From positions 1 through 36,741 of the forward strand of contig JAEYRU010000099.1 in NCBI GenBank assembly GCA_023435335.1: a DNA stretch of 36,741 bases, written 5' to 3'. This DNA comes from Pseudomonadota bacterium. Lineage in GTDB: Bacteria > Pseudomonadota > Alphaproteobacteria > Rhizobiales > Rhizobiaceae. The position numbers and the translations under genes are program-made. Under the pieces are notes generated by a model. The model ran no database searches and had not been told where the DNA came from. It was given only the letters and a program-made list of their open reading frames with translations. Shown piece after piece: positions 15,140 through 22,475 of this stretch (the first letter of the stretch is position 1; each line of letters starts with the position of its first letter).

Positions 15140-15837
15140 GTGTTTCCCTTCTCGTGCAACGCCCACAGATCGGGCCGGCGCTCGCGCGTCAGCGCTTCCG
15201 CCTGCTCGCGCCGCCATCTTTCAATTCTTGCATGATTGCCCGAGACGAGCACCTCCGGTATCGCCCGCCCCTCGAATTGGGCCGGTCGGGTATAATGCGG
15301 GTGTTCCAAGAGCCCGCTTTCGAAGCTTTCCTCCGCACCGGACGCCGCGTTGCCCATGACGCCGGGGAGCAGCCGCACGACAGCGTCGACCAGCACGATC
15401 GCCGCCGGCTCTCCGCCGGAAAGGATGTAGTCGCCGATCGAGACCTCCTCGAGCTGCCGCGCCTCGATCACCCGCTGGTCGACCCCCTCGAATCGGCCGC
15501 AAAGAACGACCGCGCCGGGACCGGATGCGAGTTCGCGCACCCTTTGCTGGGTCAGCGGCCGCCCGCGCGGGCTCATCAACAGCCGCGGACGCGGGTCGCC
15601 CGCCGGCGAGGCATGGTCAAGCGCCCTCGCCAGCACGTCGGCGCGCATCACCATGCCCGCGCCGCCGCCCGCCGGCGTGTCGTCCACGCTGCGGTGCCGG
15701 TCGCTGGCGAAGTCCCGTATCTGCAAGGTCTCAAGGCTCCAGGCGCCGGCTTCCAGGGCCCTCCCCGCCAGGGAAACGCCAAGCGGGCCGGGGAACATCT
15801 CGGGGTAGAGCGTCAGGACCGTGGCACGGAAGCTCAC
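15136..15837 (-). CDS. trmD: tRNA (guanine37-N1)-methyltransferase
   Basis: TrmD methylates G37 of tRNAs with a G36-G37 sequence using S-adenosylmethionine, preventing +1 frameshifting. The 233-residue product has the SPOUT trefoil-knot motifs: the N-terminal VLTLYPEMFPGPLGVSLAGRAL, DDTPAGGGAGMVMRADVLARAL, the knot segments LLMSPRGRPLTQ, LCGRFEGVDQRV and SIGDYILSGGEPAA, and the substrate loop ESFESGLLEHPHYTRP with its Asp equivalent region. The start is GTG at 15837, which overlaps the rimM stop as GTGA, indicating coupled translation. Confidence 0.97.
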   Translation of the reverse strand: MSFRATVLTLYPEMFPGPLGVSLAGRALEAGAWSLETLQIRDFASDRHRSVDDTPAGGGAGMVMRADVLARALDHASPAGDPRPRLLMSPRGRPLTQQRVRELASGPGAVVLCGRFEGVDQRVIEARQLEEVSIGDYILSGGEPAAIVLVDAVVRLLPGVMGNAASGAEESFESGLLEHPHYTRPAQFEGRAIPEVLVSGNHARIERWRREQAEALTRERRPDLWALHEKGNT

Positions 15838-16421
15838 CTGTTGCCCCCGGCGTCCCTCGGTCCGCGCGGGCGGCTCCCGGGATCGTAATCCTCGTCGGCA
15901 TCGTCGCTTTCTGCCAGTCCGGCCGCGATCCGGTTGATGCCGACCACGCCCTTTGCCAAGTCGACGACCGGCACGGCCTCCCGGCTGAACGGCACCAGTA
16001 CCGTCTTGCCCGAGCCGAGCGCCACTTCCATGATGTCGCCGCCGCCGAAATCGTGGAAGGCGGAGACGTGTCCCACCACCTGCCCCTCCTCGTCCTGCAC
16101 GGGAAGGTCGATCAGGTCGGCGTGGTAGAACTGGTCCTCCTCCAGATCGTCCGGCAGGACAGAGCGGTCTACGTATAGCACGGTGCCGGCCAGTGCCTCC
16201 GCAGCGGTACGGTCGCTCACTTGGCGAAAGCGCACCACGATGACGTTCTTGGAAGGACGGATATCAACGACATCGTAGTGGTTGCCCTTCTCATCGTAGA
16301 GCGGCCCGTAATCGGCCAGCGCTAGCGGATCCCCCGTGAAAGCCTTCACTCGCAGCTCGCCCTTGAGGCCGTGCGCTGCGCCGATGACGGCCATCTGGAT
16401 CGGTCTCAGAGGTTTGCCCAT
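15834..16421 (-). CDS. rimM: Ribosome maturation factor RimM
   Basis: RimM helps assemble the 30S head near S19. With the ATG at 16421 (GAGAGGA upstream) it has 195 residues. A longer frame to 16514 is not conserved. The N-terminal barrel shows QMAVIGAAHGLKGELRVKAFTGDP, and the PRC-barrel part shows DQFYHADLIDLPV, DFGGGDIMEVAL and VLVPFSREAVPVVD. The C-terminal ~25 residues are an acidic then Arg/Gly-rich tail. In most bacteria rpsP lies directly upstream. Here a divergent xerC begins 142 bp away instead, so rimM is the first gene of this operon. Confidence 0.95.
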   Translation of the reverse strand: MGKPLRPIQMAVIGAAHGLKGELRVKAFTGDPLALADYGPLYDEKGNHYDVVDIRPSKNVIVVRFRQVSDRTAAEALAGTVLYVDRSVLPDDLEEDQFYHADLIDLPVQDEEGQVVGHVSAFHDFGGGDIMEVALGSGKTVLVPFSREAVPVVDLAKGVVGINRIAAGLAESDDADEDYDPGSRPRGPRDAGGNR

Positions 16422-16563
16422 GGCGGATTCCTCTCCGGCAAGCGCCCGGGCCGGATCCCGGAACGTCGTTGCCTTTTCCGACAAGATCATTCCCAAGACA
16501 AGTAAAGCCTTCACCCGATGCTAACCGGCCTGGTCGAATATCGGCGCCACACACAAGGAAATC

Positions 16564-17508
<945 letters not shown>

Positions 17509-17555
17509 GCCGGACTTAACGTTTCCGCCGTCTTTGCAGCTTAGTCTGCCGCGCC

Positions 17556-18617
17556 ATGACGACGTTCGAATTCTGCGTGCAACGCATCGCCGGCGCCGGC
17601 ATGGCCCTGCTCGGCATGCTCAACATACTGTTTCTGATTGGCTTTCTGGCTGGGCTCGCGTTCGCGACGGGGCAGGCGCGTGCCGCAACGGAGTGTTCCG
17701 GGCGGGACATGATCGCGGAGTTGGCGGGCAGCGATCCGCGGACGGTGGAGCGGATGGAGGCCGAAGCGGCTGCGGTACCCAACGGAAAGGGCCTGCTGTG
17801 GCGCATCGAGCGTCCCGGCGTCGCGCCATCCTGGCTGTTCGGCACCATGCACATGAGCGATCCGCGAGTGGTGACGCTGCCGGCGGCGGCGCAGGCCGCC
17901 TTCGACCGGGCCGGGACGGTCGTCATCGAGACCACCGACATTCTTGACGAGAAGAAGATGGGGGCGGCGCTGCTCGCCCGCCCCGAGCTGATGATGTTCA
18001 CCGACGCCTCGACGCTGCCGGGCATGCTGTCAGATGCCGACCGGGCTGTTGTGGAGGCCGGCCTGGCAAAGCGCGGCATTCCGCTGGCAAGCGTGATCAA
18101 GATGAAGCCCTGGATGCTGTCGGCGCTGGTCAGCCTCCCCGCCTGCGAGCTTGTCCGCAAGACAGCGGGCGCGCCCGTGCTCGACGTCAAGCTGGCCAAT
18201 GAAGCTGAGGCCGCCGGCAAGCAGGTCGCGGGGCTTGAATCCATGGTGGAACAGCTCGAGGCGATGGCTTCCCTGCCCATGCAATTCCATCTGCAGGGGC
18301 TAGTCGAGGTGTTGAGGCTTGGCGACCGCATCGAGGACGTCATGGAGACGATGGTGCAGCTCTATCTCGCCGGCGAGACGGGCATGTTCCTGCCGTTCTT
18401 CCACGCGGCGTTACCTTCCGGGGGCGACGAGGAAGGCTACGCGGCGTTTCAGGAAGCGATGATCGACGTGCGCAACCGCACCATGGCGGAAGGCGCGACG
18501 CCGCTCATCGAGAAGGGCGGAGCGTTCATCGCCGTGGGCGCGTTGCACCTGGCCGGCGAAGGAGGTCTCGTCGCGTTACTGCGGCAGCGCGGGTTTCGTG
18601 TCGAGAACGCCGAGTAG
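17556..18617 (+). CDS. TraB/GumN family protein
   Basis: This 353-residue protein carries the TraB/GumN (Tiki-like) fold, a family related to metal-dependent proteases. The motif GTMH is at 96-99, the second conserved block GALHLAGEGGLVALLRQRGF is at the C-terminus (from ~328), and a glutamate-rich VVIETTDILDEKKM segment lies near residue 125. Residues 16-43 form a hydrophobic signal or anchor after a short N-terminal stretch, so it is exported or membrane tethered. No clear ribosome site precedes the ATG at 17556, and an in-frame ATG at 17601 is an alternative start just before the hydrophobic core. Its substrate is unknown. It follows xerC by 47 bp. Confidence 0.85.
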   Translation: MTTFEFCVQRIAGAGMALLGMLNILFLIGFLAGLAFATGQARAATECSGRDMIAELAGSDPRTVERMEAEAAAVPNGKGLLWRIERPGVAPSWLFGTMHMSDPRVVTLPAAAQAAFDRAGTVVIETTDILDEKKMGAALLARPELMMFTDASTLPGMLSDADRAVVEAGLAKRGIPLASVIKMKPWMLSALVSLPACELVRKTAGAPVLDVKLANEAEAAGKQVAGLESMVEQLEAMASLPMQFHLQGLVEVLRLGDRIEDVMETMVQLYLAGETGMFLPFFHAALPSGGDEEGYAAFQEAMIDVRNRTMAEGATPLIEKGGAFIAVGALHLAGEGGLVALLRQRGFRVENAE

Positions 18618-18726
18618 ATCCAGTACGGCCCGGTGCCGGGACTTCACAGAGTGTTACACGACGTGAAGGAACTCCGCTGTCAAACCTTGCGTTTCCGGCA
18701 CAATGGCAACGAAAGGAAGATGACAC

Positions 18727-19110
18727 ATGATCAACGATCCCAATATCAACGATCCGCGCCGTGACCCCCTTGATCCGCGTGATCCGGCATCGGATCCGGC
18801 CTATCGCGATCCGCGTGTGGTGAATCAGACTGCTGTGCATCCCGGTAGTGGCCGCGGCGGCCTCGCCATTGCAGCGGTTCTGGCAGCCCTGCTGGTCATC
18901 GGCTTCATCGCCTTTACCGGCAACGACGAGGGCGTCGATCCGAATCCGACGGCGGCGACCGGTACCACGCAGGAAGTCTTGCCCGGTGCTGAGCCGGCTG
19001 CCCCCTCGATGGACGCCACCGGCGACGAGCCCGCAGCCGCTCCGGCTGCTCCGGCAGCGCCGCTGGAGAACAACAATCCGGCTGGCACGGGAACCGCTCC
19101 GAGCGAATAA
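18727..19110 (+). CDS. Asp-Pro-rich single-pass membrane protein of unknown function
   Basis: This 127-residue protein has three clear parts. The first 30 residues contain seven Asp-Pro dipeptides (at 4, 9, 13, 16, 19, 23 and 28), written as repeated GATCC-type codon pairs. Residues ~44-63 are a single hydrophobic helix (GLAIAAVLAALLVIGFIAF). The remainder is a low-complexity Ala/Pro/Thr/Glu tail. The N-terminal part should be cytoplasmic and the tail periplasmic by composition, which is an inference. GAAAGGAAG lies ahead of the ATG. I recognise no domain. It is a stand-alone gene ending just before a bidirectional terminator. Confidence 0.8.
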   Translation: MINDPNINDPRRDPLDPRDPASDPAYRDPRVVNQTAVHPGSGRGGLAIAAVLAALLVIGFIAFTGNDEGVDPNPTAATGTTQEVLPGAEPAAPSMDATGDEPAAAPAAPAAPLENNNPAGTGTAPSE

Positions 19111-19130
19111 ACGAACCGGCGGACCTATAT

Positions 19131-19161
19131 AAAAACGGCCGCGAGTCTCGCGGCCGTTTTT
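19131..19161. terminator. Bidirectional intrinsic terminator
   Basis: A 14-bp perfect stem with A-run and T-run flanks, 19131-19144 (AAAAACGGCCGCGA) against 19148-19161, has a 3-nt loop. It lies between convergent genes, 20 bp after the Asp-Pro protein stop and 21 bp from the asd stop, and works in both directions. Confidence 0.92.
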
Positions 19162-19182
19162 CGTTGAGGCAGCACGGCGGCT

Positions 19183-20217
19183 TCAGGCCGCCTTCTTCTT
19201 GGGCTGGATCAGCCCGCGCGCAACTAGCAGCTCGGCGATCTGCACAGCATTGAGGGCGGCGCCCTTCCTGAGATTGTCCGACACGATCCACATGTTCAGA
19301 CCATTGTCGACCGTTGAGTCCTCGCGGATACGGGAGATATAGGTCGCGTCCTCCCCGGCAGATTCAAGCGGCGTGATGTAGCCGCCGTCCTCCCGCTTGT
19401 CGATGACGAGGCAACCCGGCGCCTCGCGCAGGATTTCGCGCGCTTCGTCCGCCGTGATCGGGCTCTCGAATTCGATGTTCACCGCTTCGGAATGCCCGAT
19501 GAAGACCGGCACCCGCACGCAGGTCGCCGTCAACCTGATCTTGGGATCGAGCATCTTCTTCGTCTCGGCCACCATCTTCCACTCCTCCTTGGTGGTGCCG
19601 TCCTCCATGAAGACGTCGATGTGCGGGATGACGTTGAAGGCGATGCGCTTGGTGAACTTCTTGGTGCTGATCGGATCGGCCACGAAGACGGCGCGCGTCT
19701 GCTCGAACAGCTCGTCCATGCCTTCCTTGCCGGCGCCCGACACCGACTGGTAGGTGGCAACCACGATGCGCCTGATCCTGGCGCGGTCGTGCAGCGGCTT
19801 CAGCGCCACGACCAGCTGGGCTGTCGAGCAGTTGGGATTGGCGATGATGTTCTTGCGGGTGAAGCCCTCGATCGCGTCCGGGTTCACCTCGGGCACGATC
19901 AGCGGCACGTCCTGGTCGTAGCGCCAGGCCGAGGAGTTGTCGATCACGACGCAGCCCTGCCTGCCGATCTTAGGCGACCATTCCTTCGACACAGACCCGC
20001 CCGCCGACATCAGGCAGATGTCGGTATCGGAGAAGTCGTAGCTGGCGAGGTCCTTCACCTTCAGCGTGCGGTCGCCGTAGGAGACTTCCGTGCCGACCGA
20101 GCGGCGCGACGCCAGCGCCACCACCTCGTCGACCGGAAATCCGCGCTCTTCCAGTATGTTGAGCATCTCCCGGCCGACATTGCCGGTTGCGCCCGCGACT
20201 GTGATCTTGAAACCCAT
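19183..20217 (-). CDS. asd: Aspartate-semialdehyde dehydrogenase
   Basis: Asd reduces aspartyl-phosphate to aspartate semialdehyde, the branch to lysine/diaminopimelate, threonine, methionine and isoleucine. The 344-residue enzyme has the NADP motif GATGNVGREML at 9-19, the nucleophile Cys130 in NPNCSTAQ, the SVSGAGKEGMDEL segment, and EGHSEAVN-type substrate residues as FIGHSEAVNIEF. AACAGGAGAACGGATAA precedes the ATG. The leader between a good promoter and the start is about 260 nt and contains a short ORF plus hairpins, so expression may be controlled by attenuation. Confidence 0.97.
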   Translation of the reverse strand: MGFKITVAGATGNVGREMLNILEERGFPVDEVVALASRRSVGTEVSYGDRTLKVKDLASYDFSDTDICLMSAGGSVSKEWSPKIGRQGCVVIDNSSAWRYDQDVPLIVPEVNPDAIEGFTRKNIIANPNCSTAQLVVALKPLHDRARIRRIVVATYQSVSGAGKEGMDELFEQTRAVFVADPISTKKFTKRIAFNVIPHIDVFMEDGTTKEEWKMVAETKKMLDPKIRLTATCVRVPVFIGHSEAVNIEFESPITADEAREILREAPGCLVIDKREDGGYITPLESAGEDATYISRIREDSTVDNGLNMWIVSDNLRKGAALNAVQIAELLVARGLIQPKKKAA

Positions 20218-20234
20218 TTATCCGTTCTCCTGTT

Positions 20235-20308
20235 CCTCTCCGCTCGCTTCCGGAACCCCGTCTACGCGGGTTCCGGCTCCGTCTTCCCGGGCCGGACCCG
20301 GGGAGAGG
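20235..20308. repeat. Compound palindromic element in the asd leader
   Basis: A 74-bp stretch is bounded by CCTCTCC (20235-20241) and its complement GGAGAGG (20302-20308). It encloses a perfect 9-bp stem, CCGGAACCC/GGGTTCCGG (20250-20258/20268-20276), and a CCCGGG-tccgg-CCCGGG type stem next to it. The layout resembles the intergenic palindromic mosaic elements (RIME-like) scattered in rhizobial genomes. It could equally be part of the asd regulatory leader. No second copy is seen in this window, so repeat status is untested. Confidence 0.4.
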
Positions 20309-20315
20309 GCGAGCA

Positions 20316-20354
20316 GGCCAAGGAACTCAGACCGTTTTGACGGTCGTATTGGCC
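20316..20354 (-). promoter_or_regulatory. Nested stem-loop over the end of the asd leader ORF
   Basis: An inner stem GACCGT/ACGGTC (20330-20335/20340-20345) with a 4-nt loop sits inside an outer stem GGCCAA/TTGGCC (20316-20321/20349-20354). The structure covers the last codons and stop of the 37-codon leader ORF, the position expected for a ribosome-sensitive attenuator hairpin. There is no T-run, so it would be a pause or anti-terminator-type element. Confidence 0.4.
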
Positions 20355-20440
20355 ATGGTCTTGGTGAGGCGCGCGCCGGCGCGACCGGCGCGCAGGCCGG
20401 GGAAATCGAACGCAAGGGAAGCCGAAAAGTGGCTGCGCAT
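20327..20440 (-). CDS. Putative asd leader peptide, 37 residues
   Basis: A leftward ORF beginning MRSHFSASLAFDF starts at 20440, with CGGGAGA about 6 nt upstream, and ends with a TGA at 20327. The final 13 residues (LTKTMANTTVKTV) contain five Thr, two Lys and one Met, all end products of the pathway that Asd feeds. The ORF lies between a predicted promoter (about 40 bp upstream) and asd (start 109 bp downstream), and its end is inside a nested stem-loop. This is the architecture of a leader-peptide attenuator, but the Thr run is diluted and no terminator T-run is visible. It could instead be an independent small protein. I know of no named homologue. An in-frame opening to 20536 lacks a ribosome site. 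Confidence 0.45.
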   Translation of the reverse strand: MRSHFSASLAFDFPGLRAGRAGARLTKTMANTTVKTV

Positions 20441-20484
20441 CGAAATTCTCCCGCCGGCGCCACAGGGCGCCGCGATTTCGCGCG

Positions 20485-20512
20485 GTATTACGCGCTTTCC
20501 GCAAAGAGTCAA
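20485..20512 (-). promoter_or_regulatory. Predicted promoter of the asd transcript
   Basis: Reading leftward, TTGACT (20507-20512) and TAATAC (20485-20490) are 16 bp apart. This places the transcript start near 20478 and gives an asd leader of about 260 nt. The remaining part of the 429-bp gap up to the DUF1737 gene (20513-20646) shows nothing further that I can support. Confidence 0.55.
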
Positions 20513-20646
20513 TTGAGGAGCCGAGTTAGGCAGCAAGCGGCGGCTACAACGGCCCCACGTCGCTCGGGCGCGACCCGAAAACGCCTTCCACCTTCGTCCG
20601 GCAACCGCTAGATAGGGCGACCCACTTCCAGCGGCAGGTTTGACGG

Positions 20647-20853
20647 ATGAAGCTCTATCGTTTTCTCACCGGCCCCGACGACGCCAGCTTCTGCCACAAG
20701 GTGACGGCGGCCCTAAACAAGGGCTGGCACCTCTTCGGCTCGCCCACCTATGCCTACAATGCGCTGGCCGGAACCATGCAGTGCGGCCAGGCCGTAGTGA
20801 AGGACGTCGAGGGCAAGGATTACGATCCCGAGATGAAGTTGGGCGAGCAGTAG
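20647..20853 (+). CDS. DUF1737 domain small protein
   Basis: This 68-residue protein matches the DUF1737 pattern along its whole length: MKLYRFLTGPDDASFCHKVTAALNKGW at the start, then LFGSPTYAYN, MQCGQAVVKDVEGKDYDPEMKL at the end. The family is a small cytoplasmic domain of unknown function, common in alphaproteobacteria. The ATG at 20647 follows a weak GGCAGG site. It stands alone, divergent from asd and convergent with the protease gene that ends 45 bp away. Confidence 0.88.
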   Translation: MKLYRFLTGPDDASFCHKVTAALNKGWHLFGSPTYAYNALAGTMQCGQAVVKDVEGKDYDPEMKLGEQ

Positions 20854-20897
20854 CGCGGCTCAGGCGACTGGCCGGGGAGCCGGCTTGGCCGGCTTGC

Positions 20898-21329
20898 TTA
20901 CGGATGGTCTTCGGCGCCGGCTTCGATCTGCGCCATGTCGTCGTCGGAAAGGCCGAAATGGTGGCCGATCTCGTGGATCAGCACGTGGGTGACGATGTCG
21001 CCCAGCGTCTCCTCGTTTTCGGCCCAGTAGTCGAGGATGGGACGACGGTAGAGCGTGACGCGGTTCGGTCCCTCGCCGGTCTGCGGGTTCCAGCGTTCGG
21101 CGATACCGCGGCCTTCGAACAGGCCGAGCAGGTCGAAAGGCGACTCCAGTGCCAGGTCGTCCATGATCTCGTCGGTCGGGAATTCCGCGATCTGGATGAT
21201 GATCTCGCCGGTCAGACGGCGGAATTCCTCCGGCAGGTGAGCGTAGGACTCAAGAGCCAGGAGTTCCATCTCTTCCATCGAGGGCGAGAGTTCATCGTGC
21301 CAGGGACGGGTTTTGTAGAGACGGGCCAT
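20898..21329 (-). CDS. Zincin-like metallopeptidase family protein
   Basis: This 143-residue protein has the minimal zincin motif HEIGHHFGLSDDDM near the C-terminus, where the two His of HExxH plus a downstream Asp or His would bind zinc and the Glu is catalytic. It matches the small metallopeptidase family once called DUF1025. The sequence before it (VTLYRRPILDYWAENEETLGDIVTHVLI) is typical. The ATG at 21329 has AAGGAA upstream, and the longer open frame to 21527 runs into the imuA promoter region and is rejected. Physiological substrate unknown. Confidence 0.88.
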   Translation of the reverse strand: MARLYKTRPWHDELSPSMEEMELLALESYAHLPEEFRRLTGEIIIQIAEFPTDEIMDDLALESPFDLLGLFEGRGIAERWNPQTGEGPNRVTLYRRPILDYWAENEETLGDIVTHVLIHEIGHHFGLSDDDMAQIEAGAEDHP

Positions 21330-21494
21330 GATGTTTCCTTCCACGGCCATATAGCCGCTCGCTGGCGCATTTTCGAGGCCTCTTGACCAAATCGGTAAAC
21401 ACCGGCGCACGCGCCGGCCAGAGCTTCCCGCGCCGAAAGGAATAAATTCTTTTCCCTGGCGCTTGACTCTTGGTCCAGCCTCTGGAATCCATAA

Positions 21495-21509
21495 GAACAT
21501 AAGGAGAAC
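21495..21509 (+). promoter_or_regulatory. LexA (SOS) box upstream of imuA
   Basis: GAAC (21495-21498), seven bases, then GAAC (21506-21509) form the direct repeat recognised by alphaproteobacterial LexA (GTTC-N7-GTTC on the other strand). It lies 21 bp before the imuA ATG and 25 bp after a TTGACT (21464-21469), so it would cover the -10 region and repress the whole mutasome operon until DNA damage. Confidence 0.85.
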
Positions 21510-21530
21510 ATCGGGGTTCTGGAGCACGCC

Positions 21531-22475
21531 ATGGCCGAGTCCGCCGTGGCGCGGGGAACGGTTTTTGCCCTGCGCCGGGAAATCGCGAGGATCGAAGGAC
21601 GGCTGGCCGAGAGGCTGGAGGCTGAACGGCCCCTAGACGCCTCTGCCAAGGCGTCGCTCGTCCTGCGACGCAACGGCATGGTCTCGCTGGAACTGTTGGA
21701 GACCGGGGCCGCCGCCTTCGATGCAGCACTCGGCGGAGGGATTCCGCTCGCCGCCCTCACCGAGATACACACGTTGCAGACCCGCAATGCAGGCATTGCA
21801 GCCGGATTTGCACTGGCATTGGTTTCGATACTCTCGAAAGAAAAGACGTTGCCGGTTTTATGGATCGGTACGTCCGAGATCTTTCGCGAAGCAGGTTTGC
21901 CTTATTGGCCCGGCCTGATGAACGATTTCGGCATTTCCGCTGACCAGTTCCTGGTTACCCAGGCTCAACAGCTGGTCGATGCTCTTTGGGTAGCCGAAGA
22001 GGCGGCAAGGCTTGGCGCGTTGGGTTGTGTCATTGTCGAGTTGCGCGGCAACCCACAAAAACTCGATCTTACCGCAACGCGAAGGCTGCATCGCCGGGCG
22101 CAGGAGGCGGGCAGGCCGGTGCTGCTGGTTCGCGAGGGCGCCAAGGCGGAGCCGACCGCGGCGCCGGTTCGACTCATGGTGCGTCCGGCCCCGGCGGGAA
22201 AACGAAGGATACTCTCCGGCTTGCTCGAAGGGTCGATAGGCCCGCCGGGTTTTGCGGTCACCCTGTCCAAGACCCGGCAGGGTCTCCCTGCCGAATTCAT
22301 GCTGGAATGGAATGCCGATGAACGGGCTCTTCACGAAAGACGCACGAAGCGTCAACGCGCGCCGGATCGTAGCGCTGTGGTTTCCCTACCTGCCGACCGA
22401 TCGGATTTTTCGGCAGAGGACGGGAAGATCGTGGCGCTTGAGGATCGCCGGACTCCAGGGGACAGGGCGGCCTGA
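21531..22475 (+). CDS. imuA: ImuA, SOS mutasome RecA-like protein
   Basis: ImuA is the RecA/SulA-related partner of the damage-inducible imuA-imuB-dnaE2 mutasome. The 314-residue protein has an N-terminal basic/Leu-rich helix, the segment LELLETGAAAFDAALGGGIPLAALTEIH, and then a RecA-like core (VLWIGTSEIFREAGLPYWPGL, ALGCVIVELRG). A Walker A lysine motif is not evident, as usual in ImuA. The C-terminal ~55 residues are polar and overlap the imuB reading frame by 164 nt. GGAG precedes the ATG and a LexA box lies just upstream. Confidence 0.9.
   Translation: MAESAVARGTVFALRREIARIEGRLAERLEAERPLDASAKASLVLRRNGMVSLELLETGAAAFDAALGGGIPLAALTEIHTLQTRNAGIAAGFALALVSILSKEKTLPVLWIGTSEIFREAGLPYWPGLMNDFGISADQFLVTQAQQLVDALWVAEEAARLGALGCVIVELRGNPQKLDLTATRRLHRRAQEAGRPVLLVREGAKAEPTAAPVRLMVRPAPAGKRRILSGLLEGSIGPPGFAVTLSKTRQGLPAEFMLEWNADERALHERRTKRQRAPDRSAVVSLPADRSDFSAEDGKIVALEDRRTPGDRAA

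Noticed and set aside
17516..17546. Promoter-like TTAACG and TTAGTC before the TraB/GumN gene
   Set aside because: The spacer is 19 bp and both hexamers are weak.
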